Notes: generated by a model not told the origin, from the sequence alone. A stretch of 64,000 bases of DNA from Actinomadura xylanilytica (GCF_030283145.1 NZ_JASNWE010000003.1:1054001-1118000); one strand, 5' to 3'. Counted from the first letter of the stretch, positions 47,116 to 56,534 are shown. Program-made: numbers and translations.

Positions 47116-47835
47116 CTATTCCGGCTTCTCCGGCTTCTCCGCCTTCTCCTGCTGGAGCGGGGTCCGGCCGCGGGCCAGGATCCAGGCCATCGTGGCGAGG
47201 GCGGCCACCTGGAGCGGCCAGCCCATCACGATCTTGGCGGCGCCGAGCAGGCCGCTCTGGTCGCCGTCGGCGAGGTAGATCGGGTACTGCACCAGCACCC
47301 GCAGCGCGCACGGGACCAGCAGCAGCCAGGTCAGCCGGGAGCACAGCCGGACGATGCCGGGATCGGACCGCCAGGCGGTCGGGTCGCCGGTGACCGAGCC
47401 GATGATGAAGCCGACGACCGGCCAGCGGACCACGATCGACAGCAGCATCCCGGCGCCGTAGGCGGCGTTGAGCAGGATGCCCGGGACGAAGGCGTCCTCG
47501 GCCTTGCCCGAGCGCAGCGCGAAGAACGCCGCGATCGCGATGCCGACGAGGCTGTTGAGCACGAACTGGGGGCTGGAGCGCTGCACCAGCCGGACCACCA
47601 GCAGCACGACCGCGGCGCCCACGCCGATGCCGACCGCGAGCTTGACGTCCTTGGCGGCCACGTAGGTCGCGGTGAAGCCGATGGTCGGGACGGCCGCCTC
47701 GATCATGCCGCGGACGCCGCCCAGCGCCTTGGAGAGCTGGGCCCGCACCGCGGCCTCGACGGTGTCGTGCGCGACCTCGTCGGCGGACTCGTCCGTCTCC
47801 GTCGGCCCGGCGCCCGGTGTCACATCCGCCCCCAC
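47116..47835 (-). CDS. DUF3159 membrane protein
   Basis: A 239-residue membrane protein of the DUF3159 family, with about six hydrophobic segments (VGIGVGAAVVLLVVRLV, NSLVGIAIAAFFALRSG, VVGFIIGSVTGDPTAWRSD, LTWLLLVPCALRVLVQ). The GDPTAWR segment and short charged tail are typical. It corresponds in order to Rv2693c. Function unknown; close linkage to TrkA and OB-fold genes is conserved. GTG 47835 has a G-run 6 bases upstream. Confidence 0.85.
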   Translation of the reverse strand: MGADVTPGAGPTETDESADEVAHDTVEAAVRAQLSKALGGVRGMIEAAVPTIGFTATYVAAKDVKLAVGIGVGAAVVLLVVRLVQRSSPQFVLNSLVGIAIAAFFALRSGKAEDAFVPGILLNAAYGAGMLLSIVVRWPVVGFIIGSVTGDPTAWRSDPGIVRLCSRLTWLLLVPCALRVLVQYPIYLADGDQSGLLGAAKIVMGWPLQVAALATMAWILARGRTPLQQEKAEKPEKPE

Positions 47836-47907
47836 GCTGTGCCCCCCGCTCGATTCCGGTTCACCCGCGCCGCGCCCGGCCGGCCCGTGCCGTGGTCCGG
47901 TGCGCGG

Positions 47908-48333
47908 TCACGAGGTGCCGCGCAGCTCGTAGCGGGGGTTGAACATGACCTTGCGCCCGTCCTGCACGCTGACCAGGCCCTCGGCGCGCAGCCGACGGCC
48001 CGGGTCGATCCCGGCGATCTTGCGGCGGCCGAGCCAGACCAGGTTGATCACATCGGTGCCGTCGTACAGCTCGGCCTCCAGCGCCGGTGCCCCGCCACGC
48101 GGCCGCAACGTCACAGTACGCAGCGTACCGGCTACGCAGTGCCGCTTGCGGGTGGCGCAGGCGGTAATGGGCGTGGCGCCCTCGTCGCCGCTGGTCTTCT
48201 TGAGCTCCTCGGCCTCGAGTTCGGCCTTGGACGAGGCCATCCGCCGGAGAAAGCGCCGGAGCCCGCCGCGTCCGCGCTCGCCCCCGGGAGTGCCGCCGGT
48301 CCCCGGTGCGATGCCGGCCGAAACCTCTTCCAT
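47908..48333 (-). CDS. OB-fold nucleic-acid-binding protein (Rv2694c-like)
   Basis: A 141-residue protein. After a Gly/Arg-rich N-terminus and a short helix, residues about 60-140 form an OB-fold: CVAGTLRTVTLRPRGGAPAL, EAELYDGTDVINLVWLGRRK and GRRLRAEGLVSVQDGRKVMF. This is the RecG-wedge-like single-strand-binding fold used in actinobacterial small proteins. It corresponds in order to Rv2694c and lies upstream of the DUF3159 gene in the same direction. Function unknown. Confidence 0.82.
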   Translation of the reverse strand: MEEVSAGIAPGTGGTPGGERGRGGLRRFLRRMASSKAELEAEELKKTSGDEGATPITACATRKRHCVAGTLRTVTLRPRGGAPALEAELYDGTDVINLVWLGRRKIAGIDPGRRLRAEGLVSVQDGRKVMFNPRYELRGTS

Positions 48334-48424
48334 GCTGGGAAGCGTATGGCATCACGGGGTGAAACGGACCATCGGCTTGCGACGAATGGGTGCAGGTCTC
48401 GCCAATGACGACATCCCGCCCGGA

Positions 48425-49099
48425 TCATCCCTCGAAGCGGTAGCCCATCCCCGGCTCGGTGATCAGATGGCGGGGGTGCGCGGGATCGGGCTCCAGCTTG
48501 CGCCGTAGCTGCGCGAGGTAGACCCGCAGATAGTTGGTCTCGGTCTCGTACGAGGGGCCCCAGACCTCGCGCAGGAGCTGCCGCTGCCCGACCAGCCGTC
48601 CCGCGTTGCGCACCAGCACCTCCAGGATGTGCCACTCGGTCGGGGTGAGCCGCACGTCCGCGCCGTCCCGGACGGCCTTCTTGGCCGCGAGGTCGACCGT
48701 GAACGCGTCGGTGCGGACGACCGCGGCCTCCTCGGCGGGGGCGGCTCGGCGCACCGCGGCGCGCAGCCGGGCGAGCAGCTCGTCCATGCCGAACGGCTTG
48801 GTCACGTAGTCGTCCGCGCCGGCGTCGAGCGCCTCGACCTTCTCGCCGGAGGAGTGCCGGGCGGACAGCACGATGATCGGCGCGCTCAGCCAGCCGCGCA
48901 GCCCCCTGATCACCTCGGTGCCGTCCAGATCGGGCAGCCCGAGGTCGAGCAGGATCACGTCGGGATGGCGGCGCGCGGCCAGCTCGAGCGCGGTCCGGCC
49001 GTCGGGGGCCGTGTCGACCTCGTAGCCGCGGGCCCGCAGGTTGATCCGCAGGGACCGCACGATCTGCGGCTCGTCGTCGACCACCAGGACACGCGTCAC
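48425..49099 (-). CDS. kdpE: KdpE-type response regulator, stand-alone copy
   Basis: A 224-residue OmpR-family regulator. The receiver has VDDEPQIV, VILLDLGLPDLDG with the phospho-acceptor Asp near 52, and TKPFGMDEL. The winged helix (LTPTEWHILEVLVRNAGRLV, YLRVYLAQLRRKLEPDPAHP) binds DNA. It closely resembles the second KdpE at 56535-57209. The GTG start overlaps the sensor-kinase stop in GTGA, so the pair is coupled. No kdpABC genes adjoin this copy; its targets are unknown. Confidence 0.9.
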   Translation of the reverse strand: MTRVLVVDDEPQIVRSLRINLRARGYEVDTAPDGRTALELAARRHPDVILLDLGLPDLDGTEVIRGLRGWLSAPIIVLSARHSSGEKVEALDAGADDYVTKPFGMDELLARLRAAVRRAAPAEEAAVVRTDAFTVDLAAKKAVRDGADVRLTPTEWHILEVLVRNAGRLVGQRQLLREVWGPSYETETNYLRVYLAQLRRKLEPDPAHPRHLITEPGMGYRFEG

Positions 49100-51756
49100 G
49101 CCGTCTCCCCCTTCTCCTCGCCGTCGCGGCGGCCCGGGCCCGCGGCGGGGCCGCCGCCCCGGTCACCGCCCAGGTCACCGCCATGATCGCCCATGGGGTC
49201 CGGACGGCCCTGCGCGGGTGCCCCGCCGGGAGGCGTGCCGGGCGGCCCGCCCGGGGCGGCCGGCGGGAGCCCGAAGACCATGGTCAGCCCGCCGCCCGGG
49301 GTGTCCTCGGGGTGCAGCGTGCCGCCCATCGCCTCGACGAAGCCGCGGGCGACGGCGAGGCCGAGCCCGACGCCGGTGCCCTTCGGGGTGTCGCCGAGCC
49401 GCTGGAAGGGCGCGAAGATGTGCTCCTTCGCCCGGTCGGGGACGCCGGGGCCGCGGTCGGCCACGCGCACCTCGACCCGGTCCGGTTCGCCGGGCGCGCG
49501 CAGCTCGCTCGCGGTGACCAGGACGGGGCCGCCGCTGTGCCGGACCGCGTTCTCGATCACGTTGGCGAGGGCGCGCTCCAGCAGGCCGGGGTCGGCCCGC
49601 ACCGGGACCAGCGACTCCGGGACGTCCACCGTGACGCGGTCCAGCGGCACACCGAGCAGCGCCGCGGGCAGCGCCTCGTCCAGCGCGACCGGGCCGATCA
49701 GCGGCGTCACCACGCCGGTCTCCAGCCGGCTCAGGTCGAGCAGGTTGCCGATCAGCCCGTCGAGCCGGTCGGCGGACTCCTCGATGGAGGCCAGCAGCTC
49801 GGCCTCGTCCGCCGGGCCCCATTCCACGTCGGTCGCGCGCAGGCTGCTCACCCCGGCCTTGATCGAGGCGAGCGGGGTGCGCAGGTCGTGCGAGACGGCG
49901 GCGAGCAGCGCGGTGCGGATCCGGTCGCCCTCGGCGAGCCGGCGGGCCCGCGCCGCCTCCTCGGCGAGCCGCCGCCACTGGAGGACCGCCTCGGCCTGGG
50001 ACGCGAACGCCGACAGGACCCGCTGGTCGGACGCGGGCAGCACCCGTCCGCACAGCGCGAGCACCATGGCGTCGCTCACCTGCGCGGTGGACTCGGCGCG
50101 GTCGGGGTCGGTGACCGGGCGGGCCCCGGTCGCCCCGACGGTGGTCCAGCCGCCGCCCGCGCGTTCCAGCAGCGCGACCGACCGCACGCCGAACGTCTCC
50201 CGGACCCGGTCCAGCAGCGCCGGGAGCGCCTGCTCGCCGCGCAGCACGCTGGTGGCGAGCAGGCCGAGCGTCTCGGCCTCGGCGTTGGCGCGGGCCGCCT
50301 GGCGGCTGCGCCGGGCGGCCAGGTCGACCACCGACGACACCGCCACCGCGACCGCGACGAACACCGTCAGGGCCAGCACGTTCCCGGGCTCGGACACGGT
50401 GAAGGTGTGCACCGGCGGGGTGAAGAACCAGTTGATCAGCAGGAACCCGATCACCGCGGCGGCCAGCGCGGGCCACAGCCCGCCGACCAGCGCGACGCCG
50501 ACCGTGATCGCCAGGAAGAGCAGCACGTCGGCGTCCAGCCCCGGGCGCAGGTCGCCGAGCGTGATGACGGCCGCGATCAGCCCCGGGCCGAGCAGCGCGA
50601 GCGCCCACCCGTACGCGCGGCGCCGCACGCTCAGCGGGCTGCCCGCGATCGGGCCGAGGCCCCGGCCCCGGCCGACGTGCTCGTGGGTGACCAGGTGCAC
50701 GTCGATGTCGCCGGACTCGCGGGCCACCGTGGCGCCGACGCCGGGCCCGAGGACGAACTGCCAGCCGCGGCGGCGGCTGGATCCGAGGACGACCTGGGTG
50801 GCGTTGACGCCGCGCATGAACTCCAGCAGCGCGGTGGCGACGTCGTCGCCGATCACCTGGTGGTAGCTGCCGCCCAGGCCCTCGATCAGCTCGCGCTGGC
50901 GGGCCAGCGCGCCCGGCGAGGACGAGTCGGACAGGCCCTCGCTGCCGCCGACGTGCACCGCGAGCAGGTCGGCGCGGCCGGCGCGGGCGGCGATCCGGGC
51001 CGCCCGGCGGATCAGGGTGTCGCCCTCGGGCCCGCCGGTCAGCCCCACCACGATCCGTTCGCGGGCCTCCCAGGGCCGGGTGATGCCGTGCTGGTCGCGG
51101 TAGCGGGCCAGCCCCTCGTCGACGCGGTCGGCGACCCACAGCAGCGCCAGCTCGCGCAGCGCGGTCAGGTTGCCGACGCGGAAGTAGTTGGCGAGTGCGG
51201 CGTCGACCTTCTCGGGGGCGTAGACATTGCCGTGCGCCATCCGCCGGCGCAGCGCCTCGGGGGCCATGTCGACCAGCTCGATCTGCTCGGCGCGGCGGGC
51301 GACCTCGTCGGGGACGGTCTCGCGCTGCGGGACGCCGGTGATGCGCTCGACGACGTCGTTGAGCGAGTCGAGGTGCTGGACGTTGAGGGTGGTGATCACG
51401 TCGATGCCGGCGTCGAGGATCTCGTCGATGTCCTGCCAGCGCTTGGCGTTGCGCGAGCCGGGCACGTTGGTGTGCGCGAGCTCGTCGATCAGGGCCACGT
51501 CCGGGCGCCGGGCGATCACCGCGTCGACGTCCAGCTCGGTGAAGGCCGCGCCGCGGTAGGCCGCCTCCCGGCGGGGGACGACCTCCAGCCCCGCGACCTG
51601 CTCGCCGGTGCGGCGCCGGCCGTGCGTCTCGACGAAGCCGACGACCACGTCGGTGCCGCGCGAGAGCCGGCGGTGCCCCTCGCCGAGCATCGCGAAGGTC
51701 TTGCCCACGCCGGGCGCCGCGCCCAGGTAGATGCGCAGCGTGCCGCGTCCCCCCAC
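49096..51756 (-). CDS. kdpD: KdpD-type sensor histidine kinase, stand-alone copy
   Basis: An 886-residue KdpD. The N-terminal KdpD domain starts TLRIYLGAAPGVGKTFAML with a Walker-type ATP site, then a universal-stress-protein domain (about 240-370, VVGLTGGPEGDTLI). Four membrane helices lie near 400-495, a GAF-like region follows, and the kinase has SHDLRTPLASIK with His near 622 and N-, G-boxes (NVIENAVRHS, GVGLGLAVARG). It senses potassium limitation or osmotic stress and phosphorylates KdpE. GTG 51756 has a G-rich ribosome binding site. It is very similar to the kdp-linked KdpD but lacks its insertions. Confidence 0.92.
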   Translation of the reverse strand: MGGRGTLRIYLGAAPGVGKTFAMLGEGHRRLSRGTDVVVGFVETHGRRRTGEQVAGLEVVPRREAAYRGAAFTELDVDAVIARRPDVALIDELAHTNVPGSRNAKRWQDIDEILDAGIDVITTLNVQHLDSLNDVVERITGVPQRETVPDEVARRAEQIELVDMAPEALRRRMAHGNVYAPEKVDAALANYFRVGNLTALRELALLWVADRVDEGLARYRDQHGITRPWEARERIVVGLTGGPEGDTLIRRAARIAARAGRADLLAVHVGGSEGLSDSSSPGALARQRELIEGLGGSYHQVIGDDVATALLEFMRGVNATQVVLGSSRRRGWQFVLGPGVGATVARESGDIDVHLVTHEHVGRGRGLGPIAGSPLSVRRRAYGWALALLGPGLIAAVITLGDLRPGLDADVLLFLAITVGVALVGGLWPALAAAVIGFLLINWFFTPPVHTFTVSEPGNVLALTVFVAVAVAVSSVVDLAARRSRQAARANAEAETLGLLATSVLRGEQALPALLDRVRETFGVRSVALLERAGGGWTTVGATGARPVTDPDRAESTAQVSDAMVLALCGRVLPASDQRVLSAFASQAEAVLQWRRLAEEAARARRLAEGDRIRTALLAAVSHDLRTPLASIKAGVSSLRATDVEWGPADEAELLASIEESADRLDGLIGNLLDLSRLETGVVTPLIGPVALDEALPAALLGVPLDRVTVDVPESLVPVRADPGLLERALANVIENAVRHSGGPVLVTASELRAPGEPDRVEVRVADRGPGVPDRAKEHIFAPFQRLGDTPKGTGVGLGLAVARGFVEAMGGTLHPEDTPGGGLTMVFGLPPAAPGGPPGTPPGGAPAQGRPDPMGDHGGDLGGDRGGGPAAGPGRRDGEEKGETA

Positions 51757-52039
51757 ACCGATCCCCCCTCGCAGTGAGATGCCCGTAGGAAGCGGGACGG
51801 AATCTGCCAAAGGCCCAGACCAGGGACGGTACCGCCTCATCCGCCGCGACCTGGGCGGCGGCCACGCCGCGGGGCGCCGCGCCACGGGGCCGTCACCTAA
51901 TCGAGACATCCGAAATCCGGCGCGACGGCGGCCCCGGCCGCGGTCAGCGTCTACTTTGCCAGATGCGCCCACCACTCTCCGTAGATGGATCGCTACATAG
52001 GGCGTCAACAACTCATTCCAGGCACATCGCGAGGACACG

Positions 52040-53404
52040 ATGCAGCGCAGGGTCAGCCGGCACGGGTCCGGCCGGGGCACTCCCCTCATCCCGGCAGGGA
52101 CGGCGCTCGTCCTGCTGGCGGCGGCGACCGCGGCCTGCGGCGGCGCGGACCGGCACCGGCCGCCGCCGGCGAGGGCCGCGTCCGAGGCCGCCGCGCCGGG
52201 ACGGGAGCCCGCCGTCCGGACCGTCCCGGACGATGGCGCCCGCGACGTGCGGCCCGACCGGCGCGTCGTCGTCACCGCCGTGCGCGGCACCCTGCGCGGC
52301 GTCACCGTCACCGCGCGGGGCGGCACCGGCCCGGTGGCCGGGGGCCTGTCGGCCGACCGCCGGACCTGGCGCTCGCGCTGGGCGCTCCAGCCCGGCACCA
52401 CCTACCGGGTCGCCGCCACCGGCACCGACGGGGACGGGCCGACCCGCGCCGAGTCCCGCTTCACCACCCTGACCCCGGCCGCCACGTTCACGGTCGGCGA
52501 CGTCACGCCCCGCTCCGGCGAGGTCGTCGGCGTCGGCATGCCGCTCGTCGTCACCTTCTCCCGGCCGATCACCGACCGCGCCGCGGTGGAGCGCGCCCTC
52601 GAACTCCGGACGAGCCGGCCCGTCACCGGCGCGTGGCACTGGACCGGCGCGGGCCAGGTGGCCTTCCGGCCGCGCCGCTACTGGCCCGCGGGCCTGCGGG
52701 TCACGCTGCTGGCGCACACCGCCGGGGTGCGGGCGGCGCCCGGCGTGTACGGGGCGGCGGGCCACAGCACCGCGTTCAGCGTCGGCGCCTCCCGGATCAG
52801 CACGGTCGACACCCGCCGCCACCGCATGACGGTCCGGGTGGACGGACGGGTCGTCCGCCGGGAGCCGATCAGCGCGGGCAAGGGGGGCCGCCGCGCCTAC
52901 ACCACCGCCAGCGGCGTGCACCTGGTGATGGGCAAGGGCGACCCGGTCGTGATGACCTCCGGCTGGATGGGCGTCACCGACCGGGGCGACCCGCGCTTCT
53001 ACAGGCTGACCGTCCGGCACGCGGTGCAGATCTCCAGCAGCGGCGAGTACGTGCACTCCGCGCCCTGGTCGGTCGGCTCGCAGGGACGCGAGAACGTCAG
53101 CCACGGCTGCGTCAACGCCGCCCCCGGCTTCGCCCGGTGGTTCTACGGGCAGTCGCAGCGCGGCGACGTCGTCAGCGTGATCGGCACGACCCGGTCGCTG
53201 GAGTGGAACAACGGGTGGGGCTACTGGCAGCTCCCCTGGTCCGCCTGGGTGGCGGGCGGTGCACTGGGCCGCCCGGTCACCACGGGTCCGGTCACCACGG
53301 GTCCCGTCGCCACGGGTCCGGTCGCCACGGGTCCGGTCGGCACCGGTGCGGTCGGCTCCGGTCCCGTCAGCCGGTCGCGAACCCGACCGCCGAGTACCCG
53401 ATGA
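52040..53404 (+). CDS. L,D-transpeptidase lipoprotein (YkuD)
   Basis: A 454-residue cell-wall cross-linking enzyme. Signal peptide with lipobox TAAC (Cys at 33); two Ig-like domains (about 60-250, VTARGGTGPVAGGLS, PLVVTFSRPI), and the YkuD catalytic domain at about 255-380 ending with SHGCVNA, the catalytic Cys near 357. It makes 3-3 peptidoglycan links. A C-terminal tail repeats VTTGPVATGPV-like units (about 415-445) with no known role. Its last 38 bases overlap the convergent membrane-protein gene. Confidence 0.92.
   Translation: MQRRVSRHGSGRGTPLIPAGTALVLLAAATAACGGADRHRPPPARAASEAAAPGREPAVRTVPDDGARDVRPDRRVVVTAVRGTLRGVTVTARGGTGPVAGGLSADRRTWRSRWALQPGTTYRVAATGTDGDGPTRAESRFTTLTPAATFTVGDVTPRSGEVVGVGMPLVVTFSRPITDRAAVERALELRTSRPVTGAWHWTGAGQVAFRPRRYWPAGLRVTLLAHTAGVRAAPGVYGAAGHSTAFSVGASRISTVDTRRHRMTVRVDGRVVRREPISAGKGGRRAYTTASGVHLVMGKGDPVVMTSGWMGVTDRGDPRFYRLTVRHAVQISSSGEYVHSAPWSVGSQGRENVSHGCVNAAPGFARWFYGQSQRGDVVSVIGTTRSLEWNNGWGYWQLPWSAWVAGGALGRPVTTGPVTTGPVATGPVATGPVGTGAVGSGPVSRSRTRPPSTR
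53272..53347. repeat. Short tandem repeats in the L,D-transpeptidase tail
   Basis: Units like GGTCACCACGGGTCC and GGTCGCCACGGGTCC repeat with 15-base period, giving TTGPV/ATGPV/GTGAV pentapeptides. It lies just before the overlap with the convergent gene and may have grown by slippage. Confidence 0.75.
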
Positions 53405-54197
53405 CGGCCAGCGCCGCGACCCCGTAGGCCGCCGAGGCGAGCGCGACGACCCGGACGCGGCGGGCCTCGGCGAGGGCGGTGAACGTCAGCAGCCAGGCGA
53501 TCGCGGGCAGCACGAGGACGGCGTGCATGGTGACCGCGTGCGCGGGCTTGAGCGCCCCGGCCACGTGGTAGGCGAGCTGCTGGTGCCCGGTCTGCACCTC
53601 GACCACGCCCCGCGCGATCATCGCGGCGCCGCAGGCCAGCGCGCCGAGCAGGGCGGCGAAGCCGGCCCGGACGGCCAGCCGCATGCTGGGCGCGGTCCCC
53701 GGCGCGTCCCGGAAGGCGGCCACGGTGAGCGCCACCAGCGTGACGATCAGGATCCCGCCGAACGCGGCGAGGATCCGGGTGACCACCGTGTCGAAGCCGG
53801 TCTCCTCGTTGAAGTGCGACGGCACGCGCCGCCACGCCTGGAGCGTGATCAGGGCGGTCTCGACGACGCAGGCGGCGGCGAACACGCCGAGGACGCGGAC
53901 ACGGGCCCGTTCGCCGAGCCGGACGAACGAGGCGACCCACGCGATCGTGACGAGGGTCAGCCCGAACGACAGGCCGAAGGTGACGGGCTTGCGCCACGAC
54001 ACCGGCCCCGTCCACGGCCCGCCGTCCACGGCGAAGACCACCAGGTGGACCAGGCCGGACGCGATGAGCGCCGCCCCGATCGCGTAGCAGGTCCGCTCGA
54101 TCGCCCGGCCGCGCGTCCAGAACGCGCGCAGCCCGGCGGCGATCTCGGAGACGGGAACCGTGCCGCCGGGCCGGACGTCCACCGGGCTGCTGCGCAT
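53367..54197 (-). CDS. Hypothetical seven-helix membrane protein
   Basis: A 276-residue integral membrane protein with about seven hydrophobic segments (IGAALIASGLVHLVVFAVDG, VTFGLSFGLTLVTIAWVASF, VFAAACVVETALITLQAW, ILAAFGGILIVTLVALTV). A conserved-looking segment GGPWTGPVSWRKPVTFG lies between the first two helices. I do not recognise a family. AAGGAG 6 bases upstream fixes ATG 54197. A palindrome upstream suggests TetR-type control. Confidence 0.65.
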   Translation of the reverse strand: MRSSPVDVRPGGTVPVSEIAAGLRAFWTRGRAIERTCYAIGAALIASGLVHLVVFAVDGGPWTGPVSWRKPVTFGLSFGLTLVTIAWVASFVRLGERARVRVLGVFAAACVVETALITLQAWRRVPSHFNEETGFDTVVTRILAAFGGILIVTLVALTVAAFRDAPGTAPSMRLAVRAGFAALLGALACGAAMIARGVVEVQTGHQQLAYHVAGALKPAHAVTMHAVLVLPAIAWLLTFTALAEARRVRVVALASAAYGVAALAVIGYSAVGFATG

Positions 54198-54212
54198 GAC
54201 CGCTCCTTCTGA

Positions 54213-54224
54213 GTGAGTACTCAC
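54213..54224. promoter_or_regulatory. TetR-like operator upstream of the membrane protein gene
   Basis: GTGAGTACTCAC is a perfect 12-bp palindrome 16 bases upstream of the start, extended loosely by TGA and CCA. This half-site is typical of TetR-family operators controlling membrane proteins. No TetR gene is adjacent. Confidence 0.5.
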
Positions 54225-54236
54225 CCAGCCTACTCC

Positions 54237-55595
54237 TCAGACCCCGACCGCCGCCACCGCCGGGGTCCGGACGGTCCGGCGGGCCGTGCCGAGCGCGGTG
54301 ACACCGGTGAGGACGACGGCCAGGGCCGCGACCGCGACGAAGATGCCCGGACCGCCGTCCGGCACGGCCGTGCCGGACCGGGCGATGCTGAACGGCAGCA
54401 CCGTGAAGAGCGCGGCGACCGCGCCGCACACCACCCCGGTGGCGGCCAGCACCGCCGACTCCAGCGCCACCGTGCCGAGCACCTGACCGGGGGTCGCGCC
54501 CGCCAGGCGCTGCTGGCCGAACTCGCGGCGCCGGTGGGTGGTCGCCGTGACCAGCGTGTTCACCAGCATGATCGCGGTGAACACCACGATCATGCCGATG
54601 ACCACGAAGTTGAGCGTCTCGATGTCCTTCTGCTCGGCCGTCTTGGCGAGGCCGGCGGCCGACATCGAGGCGTTCTCGATGTCCTGGAGATACAGCGTGC
54701 CGACCCCGGTGCCGGTGAACAGGATGATCGGCGTCAGCACCGAGGCCATCTGCCCGGTCCGGCGCCGCAGGTTGGTCACCGCGAGCTCGCCGGCGACGCC
54801 GCCCAGCCGGCGCAGCGGGCCGGCCAGCACGCCGGTCGCCAGCCGGATGATCAGCGGGGCGAGCAGCGCCAGCCCGATCGCGGCGAAGATGTCGGCCTGC
54901 CCGGACGTGGCCATCGCGTCGGTGCCCGCGCCGCGCATCATCGTGGCGGTGACCACGCCGAGGTTCAGCGCGAGCGCGAGGAACAGCACCGCCCCGACGA
55001 TCCGCTTCCGGCTCAGCCCGCCGGGCTCGACCGCCGCCGCCATCAGCGACTCGGTCACCCGGACCCGGGTGGCGCGGCGAGCGGTGATCAGCGCGGCGCC
55101 GGTGGCGGACGCGAAGGTGATGCCGAGGCCCATGGTCAGGGCGACCGGCCCGAAGGCGTAGCCGATCTCGTCCGGCACCTGCCCGGAGGCGTGCAGCATG
55201 CCGAGCAGCCCGCGCCCGGCGAGCAGCGCCGCCGGGACCGCCAGCAGCGCGGCGACCACCGCCAGCCCGCCGGTCTCACCGACGATCATGCGGCCGAGCT
55301 GGGCGGGGGTCGCGCCCACGCTCTTCAGCAGGGCCAGCTCCGCGCCCCGCTGCCGCACCGACAGGGTGAGCGTGGAGGTGACCGCGAAGACCACCAGCAC
55401 CAGCCCCCAGCCGCCCACCACCAGCGCCATCGTGGTCAGCGTGCTCTTCGCCGTGCCGCTCGTGCCCTCGGCGGTGTCGAGCAGGGACGCGAACGCCATC
55501 AGGATCGTCGCGCCGAGGAACATCGCCAGGAAGCTCGCGGCGAACGCGCCCCTCCGCCTCCGCAGCGAGCTCAGGGACAGCCGGAGCATCGTCAC
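54237..55595 (-). CDS. FtsX-like ABC transporter permease (MacB type)
   Basis: A 452-residue permease with the FtsX architecture: an N-terminal helix (FAASFLAMFLGATILMAFAS), a first three-helix core near 45-150 (LALLKSVGATPAQLGRMIVG), and a second core at the C-terminus with the QRLAGATPGQVLGTVALESA coupling motif and three helices. Such permeases work with a cytosolic ATPase to export substrates or perform mechanotransmission. The GTG start overlaps the ATPase stop in GTGA; ATG 55589 is the alternative. Substrate unknown. Confidence 0.88.
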   Translation of the reverse strand: MTMLRLSLSSLRRRRGAFAASFLAMFLGATILMAFASLLDTAEGTSGTAKSTLTTMALVVGGWGLVLVVFAVTSTLTLSVRQRGAELALLKSVGATPAQLGRMIVGETGGLAVVAALLAVPAALLAGRGLLGMLHASGQVPDEIGYAFGPVALTMGLGITFASATGAALITARRATRVRVTESLMAAAVEPGGLSRKRIVGAVLFLALALNLGVVTATMMRGAGTDAMATSGQADIFAAIGLALLAPLIIRLATGVLAGPLRRLGGVAGELAVTNLRRRTGQMASVLTPIILFTGTGVGTLYLQDIENASMSAAGLAKTAEQKDIETLNFVVIGMIVVFTAIMLVNTLVTATTHRRREFGQQRLAGATPGQVLGTVALESAVLAATGVVCGAVAALFTVLPFSIARSGTAVPDGGPGIFVAVAALAVVLTGVTALGTARRTVRTPAVAAVGV

Positions 55596-56416
55596 ACCCC
55601 CGCCGTCGCGCGCTGGCGCTCGACCTCGTCGGCCAGGTGGGTCATCCGCTCCGCGACCGCCTCGGCGGTCGGCGCGACGAGCTGCCCGACCAGCCGCCCG
55701 TCCGCCAGGAACAGCACCGCCCCGGCACAGGACGCCGCGACCGGGTCGTGGGTCACCATGACCACGGTCCGCCCGTACGCATGCACGGCCTCCTGGAGCA
55801 GCGCGAGCACCTCGCGGGCGCTGCGGGTGTCCAGCGCGCCGGTCGGCTCGTCGCCGAAGAGCACCTTGGGCTCGGTGACCAGCGCCCGCGCGATCGCCAC
55901 CCGCTGCTGCTGCCCGCCCGACAGCTCGGACGGCAGGTGGCGCAGGCGGTCGCCCAGCCCGACCCGCTCCAGCACCGCGCGCGCCTTGTCCTTGTCGGCC
56001 TTCTGCCCGGCGAGCTTCAGCGGCAGGGTGACGTTCTGCATGACGGTCAGCGTCGGCATCAGGTTGAACTGCTGGAACACGAACCCGATCCGCTGCCGCC
56101 GGAACCTGGTCAGCGCCGCCTCGTTCTCGCCGGCCAGCTCCGCGCCGTCCACGAACACCCGCCCGCCGGTCGGCCGGTCCAGCCCCGCGGCGCACTGCAA
56201 CAGCGTGCTCTTGCCCGAGCCGGACGGGCCCATGACCGCGGTGAACGACCCGGTGGGCAGCGAGAGGCTGACGCCGTCCAGGGCGTTCACCCGGTTGCCG
56301 CCCGCGCCGTAGACCTTGCTGACCGAGTCGAGCCGGAGCGCCTCGCCCGTCCCCCCGGCCGGGTTCCTGCCCGCGGGGTTCGTCCCCGCGTGGTCGCCTT
56401 CTCTGCGCCCGAACAT
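55592..56416 (-). CDS. ABC transporter ATP-binding protein (MacB/LolD type)
   Basis: A 274-residue ATPase with Walker A GPSGSGKS at 63-70, Q-loop FVFQQFNLMP, signature LSGGQQQRVAIARAL, Walker B VLFGDEPTGALD and the switch His in VTHD. The N-terminal 28 residues are a Gly/Asn-rich extension. GGGAGG 6 bases before ATG 56416 is a strong ribosome binding site. It is coupled to the FtsX-like permease. The kdp regulator gene is 118 bases further upstream in the same direction, separated by an apparent promoter gap. Confidence 0.93.
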   Translation of the reverse strand: MFGRREGDHAGTNPAGRNPAGGTGEALRLDSVSKVYGAGGNRVNALDGVSLSLPTGSFTAVMGPSGSGKSTLLQCAAGLDRPTGGRVFVDGAELAGENEAALTRFRRQRIGFVFQQFNLMPTLTVMQNVTLPLKLAGQKADKDKARAVLERVGLGDRLRHLPSELSGGQQQRVAIARALVTEPKVLFGDEPTGALDTRSAREVLALLQEAVHAYGRTVVMVTHDPVAASCAGAVLFLADGRLVGQLVAPTAEAVAERMTHLADEVERQRATAGV

Positions 56417-56534
56417 GGCCACCTCCCATACGGCGTCCCCTTGCGGTGCGCCTCTGGGAATGAAGCTACGGACGGGGAACGCCCCGGACGATGGGTCCAG
56501 ACCGCCTGACCGGGTAGGCAAAACCCCACCTCCG

